A stretch of DNA of 49,633 nt from an uncultured Prevotellaceae bacterium (lineage in GTDB: Bacteria > Bacteroidota > Bacteroidia > Bacteroidales > Bacteroidaceae): assembly GCA_900313705.1 (NCBI GenBank), contig OMSJ01000016.1, positions 1 through 49,633 on the forward strand, given 5' to 3'. The notes below the pieces were generated by a model. That model made no database searches. It saw only the letters and a program-made list of their open reading frames with translations, and was not told the DNA's origin. The position numbers were made by a program, and so were the translations under genes. This document shows positions 8,230 to 15,462 of this stretch, piece after piece (the first letter of the stretch is position 1; every line of letters begins with the position of its first letter).

Positions 8230-10334
8230 TTCTGTATGTACTTTTTGCCGTTAATGATATAGATACCGCGAGGACATTTGCCATTTACCATTCGTTGGCC
8301 TGCGAGGTTGACTATTGTCGAGCCTTGCTTGTAGATGGCTTGACCGTTGGCCATTGACCCTTGACCATTGATGTCGTCAATGCCGGTGTAGATGCCGTCC
8401 TGGAAGGTGACGATGCCGTGGCTGCTGTCGAGGACGGGATAGGGATCCTCTCCGATGGTCTGATACCAGTTGATGACGGTCTGGTCGCCGCTGTCTTCTC
8501 CTTCTGACGTTGCCCCTTCGTTGAGCTTGTAGCAGACTTCTCCGCTTGCCAGAGTCTCGGCATCGACGGCTGTGGCTCCGGTGGCGGAGGCTGCGTCTGT
8601 GCCAGAACCGAAGGCCGGAAGGCTTGCTCCGTCGAGGTAGTAGAGCAGCGATGGTGCTGTGGTCATGGCCTTCAACTGTCTGCCGATAATCTGTCCTGCA
8701 TAGGTGGGGTCGCCGCTTACGCTTCCCACGTTGACGCAGCGGGAAATCTGGAAGCCAGCGTAGTTGACGTATCCCAGGATGCCGCCTGTATTGGTGGCCG
8801 ACCCTTTGGTGGTGACGGTGCCGTAGTTGATGGCGTTGGAAATCTTGTTGTCTGTTCCGTCGGCATAGCCTACGATGCCACCAATGGTGTTGGTGCCGGC
8901 ATCGTTGAGCTTGCCGCTATACGAGCACCTGCCTACCGTAGAAGCGGCAAACAGGGAGCCTGCTATGCCTCCGATGTGCTTGGTCTCGGTGTTTGCCTTT
9001 GCGGCTGTGATGTCGAGTGCGGAGTGTACGTTGGTGATGGTTGTGGCAGAGGCATATCCCACGGTGCCGTGTTCGCCATATCCTTCGGGAATGGTGAGGG
9101 TGCCGTCGATGCTGAAGTTCTTGATGGTAGCTCCCGACGTGTAGCCGAAGAGTCCTGAGTAGTTCTTGCCAGCCTTGATGACGATGTTGCGGATGGCATA
9201 TCCCTGACCGTCGAAGGTGCCCTTGAAGGGCTTGCTTTCTGTCCCCATGGGCAGCCAGCTTGTCATCCCTGCCATGTCGATGTCGTTCAGCAGGACAGCT
9301 TTGGCTGCGGTGTTCTGTGTGTATCCGGTTATGCCGTTCACGATATATGAGAAGGCTTGCAGGTCTTCAGGGGAAGCGATTTGGTAGAAGCCGTTGACCA
9401 CTTTCGGTGCTGCTGGGAGCTCTGCTGCCTCGGGGTTCTTGATGGTCAGCTTTGCTATCACAGGGCTATGGTCTGAATAGGCCCTTTCGTGGTAGGAGGC
9501 TGTGCCGGAAGTGGAGTAGTAGCAGGGGTTTAGCACTCCGTAGTGCTCGACGTTGAAGGTCCTGGTGACAAAGATGTGGTCGATGCGTCGCAGCTCTCCG
9601 CCTGCCGTGCTGTAGTTGTTGGCATCGAAGCCTGGGCATGTGCCGTTGGTCATGAACTTCTGTTTGGCTCGGTGGAAGCAGTCGAAGAGGACGCCGGAGT
9701 TGTAGAACAGCTTGTAGGCTTCGCCTGTCTGCACGGCGTTGTAGTCGCCCGTGACGATGACGGGTGCTGTGGTGCTGGCTATCTCCTGTATCTTCTGCCT
9801 GATGAGGTAGTAGGATTGCTGACGGTTCGTCTCGTCGAGGTCCATGTGTGTGTTGAAGTGGTAAACGACCGAGCCTGTGGCTTTGTCGAGGAACTTGCCC
9901 CAGGTGCAGATGCGGTAGTACGAAGTGCCGCCGCCTTTGCTGGGGAAGCCTTTCGAGGGTTTCCATGGTGTGTCGCTGAGCCAGAAGTCGCCGTGGTCGA
10001 GGACGACCATTCGCTCTGTACGATAGAAGATGGCGGAATACTCTCCGCCCGTCTTGCCGTCGTTGCGTCCGACGCCGATGTAGGCATAGCCTTTCAGTCC
10101 GCTTGCCATGTCGTTCATCTGAGCGCTCACGGCTTCCTGCACGCCGAGCAGGTCGGGCTGCTGGAAGTTGACGAAGTTGACGAGGTATTTGTAGCGCGCG
10201 CTCCAGCCGTTACCGGCATCGTTGTCGCCCGAGTTCTTGTACCGGACGTTGTAGGTACACACGACAAGTTCTTGCGCTGAAACCGAGAAGATGGTCAGCA
10301 GCACAAAGATGAGGTAAAACAAACGCGTCTTCAT
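8226..10334 (-). CDS. Secreted EEP phosphohydrolase/nuclease-GLUG fusion
   Basis: The 702-aa protein has a signal peptide (1-20) and an intact EEP domain (about 21-300): CTYNVR (N29), LLGVQE (E67), VTGDYN, RIDH and YSDHSPV. After this come GLUG-type repeats (about 330-600, for example GIVGYADGTDNKISNAINYG) like those of the gene at 1-1194, then a sorting-type tail (GIYIINGKKYIQK). EEP enzymes cleave phosphodiester or phosphomonoester bonds in nucleic acids, inositol phosphates or sphingomyelin; the substrate here is unknown. It is the first gene of the operon behind a strong promoter at 10390-10420. A pyrimidine-rich octamer-like tract lies between promoter and ATG. Confidence 0.88.
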   Translation of the reverse strand: MKTRLFYLIFVLLTIFSVSAQELVVCTYNVRYKNSGDNDAGNGWSARYKYLVNFVNFQQPDLLGVQEAVSAQMNDMASGLKGYAYIGVGRNDGKTGGEYSAIFYRTERMVVLDHGDFWLSDTPWKPSKGFPSKGGGTSYYRICTWGKFLDKATGSVVYHFNTHMDLDETNRQQSYYLIRQKIQEIASTTAPVIVTGDYNAVQTGEAYKLFYNSGVLFDCFHRAKQKFMTNGTCPGFDANNYSTAGGELRRIDHIFVTRTFNVEHYGVLNPCYYSTSGTASYHERAYSDHSPVIAKLTIKNPEAAELPAAPKVVNGFYQIASPEDLQAFSYIVNGITGYTQNTAAKAVLLNDIDMAGMTSWLPMGTESKPFKGTFDGQGYAIRNIVIKAGKNYSGLFGYTSGATIKNFSIDGTLTIPEGYGEHGTVGYASATTITNVHSALDITAAKANTETKHIGGIAGSLFAASTVGRCSYSGKLNDAGTNTIGGIVGYADGTDNKISNAINYGTVTTKGSATNTGGILGYVNYAGFQISRCVNVGSVSGDPTYAGQIIGRQLKAMTTAPSLLYYLDGASLPAFGSGTDAASATGATAVDAETLASGEVCYKLNEGATSEGEDSGDQTVINWYQTIGEDPYPVLDSSHGIVTFQDGIYTGIDDINGQGSMANGQAIYKQGSTIVNLAGQRMVNGKCPRGIYIINGKKYIQK

Positions 10335-10389
10335 AGAAAAGGTAAAAAATTGAAAAGGGTAAAAAGCTTTTAAGGTGTTATTACGCTTG

Positions 10390-10420
10390 CAAAGTTACGA
10401 TTTTTATCCTTTTGTGCAAA
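10390..10420 (-). promoter_or_regulatory. Bacteroidales-type promoter, secreted-protein operon 1
   Basis: On the minus strand TTTG (10417-10420) is followed by 19 bp and TAACTTTG (10390-10397). This matches the TTTG / TAnnTTTG consensus in sequence and spacing, and leaves a leader of about 50 nt before the ATG at 10334. Confidence 0.8.
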
Positions 10421-10516
10421 CAATTCCTCTGTTTTCCACTTTTTAACTCCTCAACTTTTTATCTTTTCAACTTATTTTCGTACCTTTACCTTCCCAATCC
10501 TTAAATATCAGACATC

Positions 10517-11497
10517 ATGATTTCTACTCCAGACTTCAGCAGGACGGATAGCATCTATGAATGGGTGAAGGCTGTGCCATTCGATGTGCTCCGGCACGAG
10601 CGCCTCTATACCGCTGAGGAACTCTATCAGGGCTACGAGCCTTCCGACGATGAGGCTCAGGACCGTGCCTCGTTTGCCAAGTGCTACGACAGCCGCGTCT
10701 ATCAGCATTTCATCGAGCAGGGGAAGATTACGCTGAACATGGGTGAGTCGGTGGCACGGACGATGCACGACCACGGCATCCACTTGGCTCTCATGGAGTT
10801 TCTGAAGACTCACGACCCTCGGCGCTGCATCGGCATCATGGGCGGACATGCCATTCTGCGCACCGACCCTCTGTTTGCTACCATCACTTTGCTGAGCAAG
10901 CGGCTCACCGAAGAAGGCTTCTTCATGGTGAGCGGCGGTGGCCCCGGAGCAATGGAGGCTACGCATCTGGGGGCATGGATGGCTGGTCGCACGGACGAAG
11001 AGGCGCAGGAGGCCGTCAGTTCCCTTGCCGCTGCTGCCGAATCCTTCCAGAACTGGCAATGGCTTCCCTCAGCCATGAAAGTCAAGGCCCGCTATCAGCA
11101 AACAGAATACGTCAGCCTGGGCATTCCCACATGGCTCTATGGACACGAACCTTCCACTCCCTTCGCCACCCACATCGCCAAGTACTTCACGAACAGCGTC
11201 CGCGAAGACACCATCCTGACCGTTGCCTTTGGCGGCATCATCTACACGCCGGGCAGCGCGGGTACGCTACAGGAGATTTTCCAGAATGCCGTGCAGGAGC
11301 ACTACCTTTCCTACGGCTTCTCCAGCCCGATGGTCTTCATGGGTAAGGAATTCTGGACGGAGGATGTGCCGGCCTACAAGCTGATACAGCACATGGTGGC
11401 GAACGGCAGGTACAAGAACCTGCGGCTCACCCTGACCGATGACCCCGCAGAGGTGGTCACCGTGCTGAAGGACTTCCAGAAGACGATTCCCTATTGA
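10517..11497 (+). CDS. LOG-family (lysine-decarboxylase-like) nucleotide-binding protein
   Basis: The 326-aa cytoplasmic protein has a Rossmann fold of the LOG/TIGR00730 superfamily. It shows a GGHAILR segment, the dinucleotide-type glycine loop MVSGGGPGAMEATH (about 137-149), and TPGSAGTLQEIF from P245, a variant of the family signature PGGxGTxxE in which the second Gly is Ser. Members hydrolyse nucleoside 5'-monophosphates to base and ribose 5-phosphate, but many are uncharacterised. It is longer than plant-type LOG proteins (about 200 aa) and carries an extra N-terminal region of about 100 residues. It is a single gene transcribed away from the secreted-protein operon and converging on pfkA. 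Only a weak promoter resemblance (TACCTTTA) is seen just upstream. Confidence 0.85.
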   Translation: MISTPDFSRTDSIYEWVKAVPFDVLRHERLYTAEELYQGYEPSDDEAQDRASFAKCYDSRVYQHFIEQGKITLNMGESVARTMHDHGIHLALMEFLKTHDPRRCIGIMGGHAILRTDPLFATITLLSKRLTEEGFFMVSGGGPGAMEATHLGAWMAGRTDEEAQEAVSSLAAAAESFQNWQWLPSAMKVKARYQQTEYVSLGIPTWLYGHEPSTPFATHIAKYFTNSVREDTILTVAFGGIIYTPGSAGTLQEIFQNAVQEHYLSYGFSSPMVFMGKEFWTEDVPAYKLIQHMVANGRYKNLRLTLTDDPAEVVTVLKDFQKTIPY

Positions 11498-11541
11498 TGC
11501 ATCCTCTTGCAGCCCTCGCATCGTCTGCGGGCGAAGCTTGC

Positions 11542-12519
11542 TCAGATGCTCAGCTCGTTGAGCACGCGGATGAGGCGCTTGTCGAAACGCTTGTCCGTGC
11601 GGATGCACTCGCTGAAAGGCACATAGACGATGTCGTCCATGCGGTAGCCAATCATGACGTTGCGCTGTCCCTGCATGATGGCCTCGATAGCTCCGGCTCC
11701 CATGCAGCTTGCCAGGATGCGGTCGTGGGCCGAAGGTGAACCGCCGCGCTGCAAGTGACCAAGGATGGAGACACGCACGTCGAAGCCCGGAAACTCCTTC
11801 TTCACGCGGTCGGCATAGTAGAGGGCACCGCATTTAGGACTCTCGGAGACGATGACGATGCACGACTTCTTCGACTTGCGGATGCCGCGGCTCATGAACT
11901 CTGCCAACTGGTCCACGTTGGTCGTCTCCTCAGGCACGATGGCTGCTTCAGCTCCGCAGGCGATGGCACAGTTCTGAGCCAGGAAGCCAGCGTCGCGTCC
12001 CATTACCTCGACAAAAAAGATACGCTCGTGCGAGTTGGCTGTGTCGCGGATGCGGTCCACACACTCCATGATGGTGTTCATCGTCGTGTCGTAGCCAATG
12101 GTGGCATCGGTGCCGTAGAGGTCATTGTCGATGGTGCCAGGCAGTCCGATGACGGGGAAGTCGAACTCTACGCCGAACTTCCAGGCGCCCGTCAGCGAGC
12201 CGTTGCCGCCGATGACCACCAGCGCGTCAATCTTCTCCTTCTTGCAAGTCTCGTAAGCCTTCTTCATTCCCTCAGCCGTCATGAACTCCTTGCTGCGGGC
12301 CGTCTTCAGAATCGTGCCGCCACGGGTAATGATGCCGCTCACGTCCTCGGTCGTAAAGGTCTTCACCTCATCGTTGATGAGACCCTCATAACCACGGTAG
12401 ATGCCTTTGATGTTGAAGCCGTTGCTGATGCCGGCACGCGTCACGGCACGGATGGCAGCGTTCATGCCAGGGGCATCTCCGCCAGAGGTCAGGATGCCTA
12501 TTGTCTTAATCTTGCTCAT
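11542..12519 (-). CDS. pfkA: ATP-dependent 6-phosphofructokinase
   Basis: The 325-aa enzyme phosphorylates fructose 6-phosphate in glycolysis. The ATP loop GGDAPGMN is at 13-20. GLPGTIDND (125-133) holds the catalytic base D131, and the Gly before TIDND indicates the ATP-type rather than the PPi-type enzyme, which has Lys there. [10 protein letters not shown] (170-179) contributes to substrate binding. The length is normal for bacterial PfkA. One oddity: the segment usually GGDGS reads GGNGS (104-108), so the Mg-contacting Asp is Asn. It is monocistronic with its own promoter at 12561-12591 and converges on the LOG gene. Confidence 0.95.
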   Translation of the reverse strand: MSKIKTIGILTSGGDAPGMNAAIRAVTRAGISNGFNIKGIYRGYEGLINDEVKTFTTEDVSGIITRGGTILKTARSKEFMTAEGMKKAYETCKKEKIDALVVIGGNGSLTGAWKFGVEFDFPVIGLPGTIDNDLYGTDATIGYDTTMNTIMECVDRIRDTANSHERIFFVEVMGRDAGFLAQNCAIACGAEAAIVPEETTNVDQLAEFMSRGIRKSKKSCIVIVSESPKCGALYYADRVKKEFPGFDVRVSILGHLQRGGSPSAHDRILASCMGAGAIEAIMQGQRNVMIGYRMDDIVYVPFSECIRTDKRFDKRLIRVLNELSI

Positions 12520-12560
12520 ATTCCTAAGTTTTTTATTCGGTTTAGTACTGTTTCTGCTTG

Positions 12561-12591
12561 CAAATATAGAAATAATCCGTAGAACGACAAA
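12561..12591 (-). promoter_or_regulatory. Promoter of pfkA
   Basis: On the minus strand TTTG (12588-12591), a 19-bp spacer and TATATTTG (12561-12568) give a full consensus match, about 40 bp before the pfkA ATG. Confidence 0.8.
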
Positions 12592-12803
12592 GGATTTTCT
12601 TGCCTATCTTTCGATTTACGCCTTTATTTCTTTCCATTCGGCTCGTTACTCGGGGATGTGCTGTGTCGTAAACCTTCAATCAGGCTGACAAGTTCACAAA
12701 TCCACAGGGAAAAACTCCTCGTTTCACACGACAAAATCTCCAAAAACACACCACCAAACCTCGACACCCGCACTACAAAATCCATTTAGGTTGGTTACAA
12801 AAT

Positions 12804-12900
12804 TATTTTCAAGGCTTGAAAATATATTTTCAAAGCTTGGTTATTTATTTTCAAGGCCTGATTATAAATTTTCAAGCCTTGAAAATAATTTTTAATCAAG
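12804..12900. repeat. Tandem palindrome array, 21-bp period
   Basis: Four units start at 12804, 12825, 12846 and 12867, exactly 21 bp apart. Each holds TTTTCAAGGCTTGAAAA or a variant; the first and fourth are nearly perfect palindromes, the middle two have a degraded right half, and a weak fifth copy follows at 12888. The array lies in the gene-free stretch 12592-13140, about 100 bp before the promoter of the restriction-modification locus. Nothing else was recognised in 12592-12803. Confidence 0.8.
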
Positions 12901-12996
12901 CCAAGTCGGAAAATGCTCTGTGACTATAGAAATTTGGCAAAATGTAGTGACGACATTATGTATGCAGCACAAAAGGCCATGAATTGAACGTAAAAT

Positions 12997-13027
12997 TTTG
13001 ACGTAAGGTAAATTTTTAGTAACTTTG
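12997..13027 (+). promoter_or_regulatory. Promoter of the DpnII-like locus
   Basis: TTTG (12997-13000), a 19-bp spacer and TAACTTTG (13020-13027) form a full consensus match. The leader to the ATG at 13141 is about 107 nt. Confidence 0.75.
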
Positions 13028-13140
13028 CAGAGGAAATAGAATAGATATGGCTCAGTTTATTCCATAATTCCTCCAGTGACATCAGAATATCTGCCAGCTT
13101 CTATATTTTATTTTCGAAGCATCATAATAATGACTCAACA

Positions 13141-13476
13141 ATGAAAGCAAAACCATTCGTCAAGTGGGTTGGCGGCAAAGGCCAGCTCATCGAACAACTG
13201 GAAGCGTTGCTGCCAGTTGACTTTGACCAGTGGGAGAATGTGACTTACATTGAACCCTTTGTGGGCGGCGGAGCGATGCTCTTCCACATGCTCCAAATAC
13301 ACGAGAATATCAAAGCGGCTGTCATTAACGACATCAACGCAGACTTGACCACCTGCTACAAGGTCGTGCGCGACAATCCAAGCGAACTTGTTGATTCTCT
13401 ACAAGAGATACAACGGGAGTATTTTTCCCTGAAGTCCGAGGAAGTGCGCAGACAGTTCTATCAAATTGCTTGTTAA
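13141..13476 (+). pseudogene. Truncated D12-class (Dam/M1.DpnII-like) adenine methyltransferase
   Basis: Only 111 codons remain of a family that is normally about 270-300 aa. The N-terminus is well preserved: KPFVKWVGGKGQL (AdoMet-binding motif X) and YIEPFVGGGAMLF (motif I, residues 36-48), followed by INDINADL. The frame then runs ...RRQFYQIAC and stops. The target-recognition region and the catalytic DPPY motif, which in this alpha-class order come after motif I, are absent. The next gene begins 3 bp after the stop and no other frame holds the missing part, so this is a deletion rather than a simple frameshift. It is predicted to be inactive as a methyltransferase. Confidence 0.85.
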
Positions 13477-13478
13477 CT

Positions 13479-14198
13479 ATGAAGAATAACACACAAGAAC
13501 ATCAGGTTATCGAGATGTTGAGAAGGGAAGGCGGATATGCTACGCTGAAACGATTGAACGAAATCATGGACTTCTCGACTTGGAAGACTAAGACACCTGA
13601 AGCTACTGTGCGTCGCATAGTGCAGGAAAGCGAGCAGATTTTCAAGGTACATCCAGGTTTATGGGCCCTTGAAGACTACCGCGAAGATGTGTTGCGTAAA
13701 TTCGAGCTGAAGCTGGGTAACAAGCAAAGTGAGGAACAGTTTAGTCATGGCTACTACCAAGGATTGCTTGTTGAAATAGGAAAATTCCATCATCAGACGA
13801 CCTATGTTCCAGCCCAAGATAAGAGTCGAAAATTTATAGGAAAATGTCTTGGTGACATTACAGATACCACAGAAATTCCACCTTTTACCTACGACAAATT
13901 GTTGAAACGTGCAAAAACAGTTGATGTTATTTGGTTTAACGAAAGACAAATGCCTTCGAACTTTTATGAAGTAGAGCATACGACAGACATAAAGAATTCC
14001 CTTTCAAAGTTCTACGAACTGCAAGACTTCCACGCGGACTTCCATATCGTTGCTAATGCCAGCCGCAAAAAGGAATTTGAAGACAAACTCCACGTTTCTA
14101 TGTTTGGGCCTATCGAAAAGCGCGTAAAGTTCGTTGACTACATGCGCGTTGTCAATATGTACGAGGGGCTAAACAAGGTCAGCGAATCTATTTGGTAA
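13479..14198 (+). CDS. Probable restriction endonuclease with winged-helix N-terminus
   Basis: The 239-aa protein starts at ATG 13479, 3 bp after the truncated methyltransferase; an in-frame TTG at 13470 is less likely. Residues about 5-65 look like a winged-helix domain (EHQVIEMLRREGGYATLKRLNEIM). The second half has a PD-(D/E)xK-like arrangement: TVDVIWF with D149, then NFYEVEHTTD with E164 and E166, then a FYELQDFHADFHIVA strand-helix segment. The position between two GATC-type methyltransferase genes supports a type II endonuclease, presumably GATC-specific like DpnII. The specificity is inferred from neighbours; the protein does not resemble the DpnII endonuclease as I recall it. Confidence 0.7.
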   Translation: MKNNTQEHQVIEMLRREGGYATLKRLNEIMDFSTWKTKTPEATVRRIVQESEQIFKVHPGLWALEDYREDVLRKFELKLGNKQSEEQFSHGYYQGLLVEIGKFHHQTTYVPAQDKSRKFIGKCLGDITDTTEIPPFTYDKLLKRAKTVDVIWFNERQMPSNFYEVEHTTDIKNSLSKFYELQDFHADFHIVANASRKKEFEDKLHVSMFGPIEKRVKFVDYMRVVNMYEGLNKVSESIW

Positions 14199-14237
14199 AG
14201 CATATAAACGCCAAGTAAACCATTATAAAAATCAAAT

Positions 14238-14298
14238 GATCTTTTTTGATCAAAAATCTTAAAAAAAGATCTATTCCCTTTTATGTCAAATTTTGATC
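14238..14298 (+). promoter_or_regulatory. Cluster of four GATC sites before the methyltransferase gene
   Basis: GATC occurs at 14238, 14248, 14268 and 14295, all in the 127-bp gap between endonuclease and methyltransferase genes. None is found by eye in 13141-14237 and only two were seen in the following methyltransferase gene. The last site abuts the promoter -7 box at 14300. A role in methylation-sensitive control is inferred. Confidence 0.6.
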
Positions 14299-14299
14299 T

Positions 14300-14307
14300 T
14301 ATCTTTG
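14300..14307 (+). promoter_or_regulatory. Internal promoter -7 box before the M2.DpnII-like gene
   Basis: TATCTTTG fits TAnnTTTG. No convincing -33 TTTG is seen at the right distance. A transcript from here would start near 14313 and could not include an in-frame start at 14293, which supports ATG 14326. Confidence 0.55.
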
Positions 14308-14325
14308 CAGCCAATAAAGTTGCAA

Positions 14326-15372
14326 ATGGAATATCAAGTGACGATAAAAGAGATTCTTTCTCGTGTTATACGAGTGGAATCCCCAACGGCAAAAGCCGCT
14401 GAGGATAAGGTCATGCAACTCTATCGGAACGAAGAGATAGTACTTGATTATTCCGATCTAAGCTTCTTTGATATATATGCTGACAAGATAAAAGAAGGCA
14501 TAAAGCCCTACTATCGCTCTGCATCCCATGACTTCACTCTTCTCAATGGTGATTGCCTTGACCTGCTTCCGCAGTTCAATTTCCACTTTGACATGATTTT
14601 TGCCGACCCACCATATTTCCTTTCGAATGACGGAATAAGTGTGCAGGCTGGCAAAATAGTAAGTGTCAACAAAGGAGAATGGGACAGAGGCGGTTCACCA
14701 GAGCAAATCGATGAGTTCAACAGAAAGTGGATAAGTCTTTGCCGAGACAAACTCAAGGAAAACGGAACGATTTGGATTTCAGGAACCTATCACAACATCT
14801 TCTCAGTTGCTAACTGCTTGACTGAACTTGGCTTCAAAATACTGAATGTCATAACTTGGGCAAAGACCAATCCGCCACCAAACATTTCTTGTCGATACTT
14901 TACCTATTCCACAGAGTTCATCATTTGGGCAAGGAAGTCAGCCAAGAAACCTCATCAATTCAACTATGAACAGATGAAGCAACTAAACGATGACAAGCAG
15001 ATGACTGATGTTTGGCGATTGCCCGCTATTGCTCCATGGGAAAAGACCTGCGGCAAGCATCCCACGCAAAAGCCACTTGCTCTGCTAACACGCATCATCC
15101 TTGCTTCAACCGATAAGAACGCTTGGGTGCTCGATCCCTTTGCAGGTTCCTCCACGACAGGTATTGCTGCTAATCTCGTCGGACGCCGTTTCCTTGGAAT
15201 TGAAAGGGAACGGGAGTTCGCTGAGATTAGCCGCAAGCGTCGCGAAGAAATAGAAGACACCAACACTTACCACAACTATCGCAGAAAGATAAAGGACATC
15301 GACAAGTCCGAGGGCCTGATGCCCAGTCTCTTTGCCAGCGAGGACGAACCAATCATAGATTTACCATTCTAA
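14326..15372 (+). CDS. DpnD/PcfM-like domain fused to M2.DpnII (DpnA)-like adenine methyltransferase
   Basis: The 348-aa protein is a beta-order methyltransferase: DPPY at 94-97 precedes the AdoMet loop DPFAGSSTTG at 270-279. The core (FADPPYFLSNDGIS, EFNRKWI, WISGTYHNI, TNPPPNISCRYF, KHPTQKP) matches what I know of DpnA, the second methyltransferase of the DpnII system, which modifies adenine in GATC. Residues 1-50 (YQVTIKEILSR...YRNEEIVLDYSDLSFFDI) resemble DpnD/PcfM-like small proteins, normally separate, so this looks like a fusion. ATG 14326 was chosen because that domain starts there and a promoter lies just upstream. With the first methyltransferase truncated, it may be the only source of protection. 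The C-terminal 45 residues extend beyond the core. Confidence 0.85.
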   Translation: MEYQVTIKEILSRVIRVESPTAKAAEDKVMQLYRNEEIVLDYSDLSFFDIYADKIKEGIKPYYRSASHDFTLLNGDCLDLLPQFNFHFDMIFADPPYFLSNDGISVQAGKIVSVNKGEWDRGGSPEQIDEFNRKWISLCRDKLKENGTIWISGTYHNIFSVANCLTELGFKILNVITWAKTNPPPNISCRYFTYSTEFIIWARKSAKKPHQFNYEQMKQLNDDKQMTDVWRLPAIAPWEKTCGKHPTQKPLALLTRIILASTDKNAWVLDPFAGSSTTGIAANLVGRRFLGIEREREFAEISRKRREEIEDTNTYHNYRRKIKDIDKSEGLMPSLFASEDEPIIDLPF

Positions 15373-15462
15373 GCCGACCGACCTGAACTGCCAACGCGCA
15401 TTTAAGGACACATTCTGGCGGTGGAAGCTCCTGTCGCTCCAGAAACTTCTGTGCAGGGAGGC

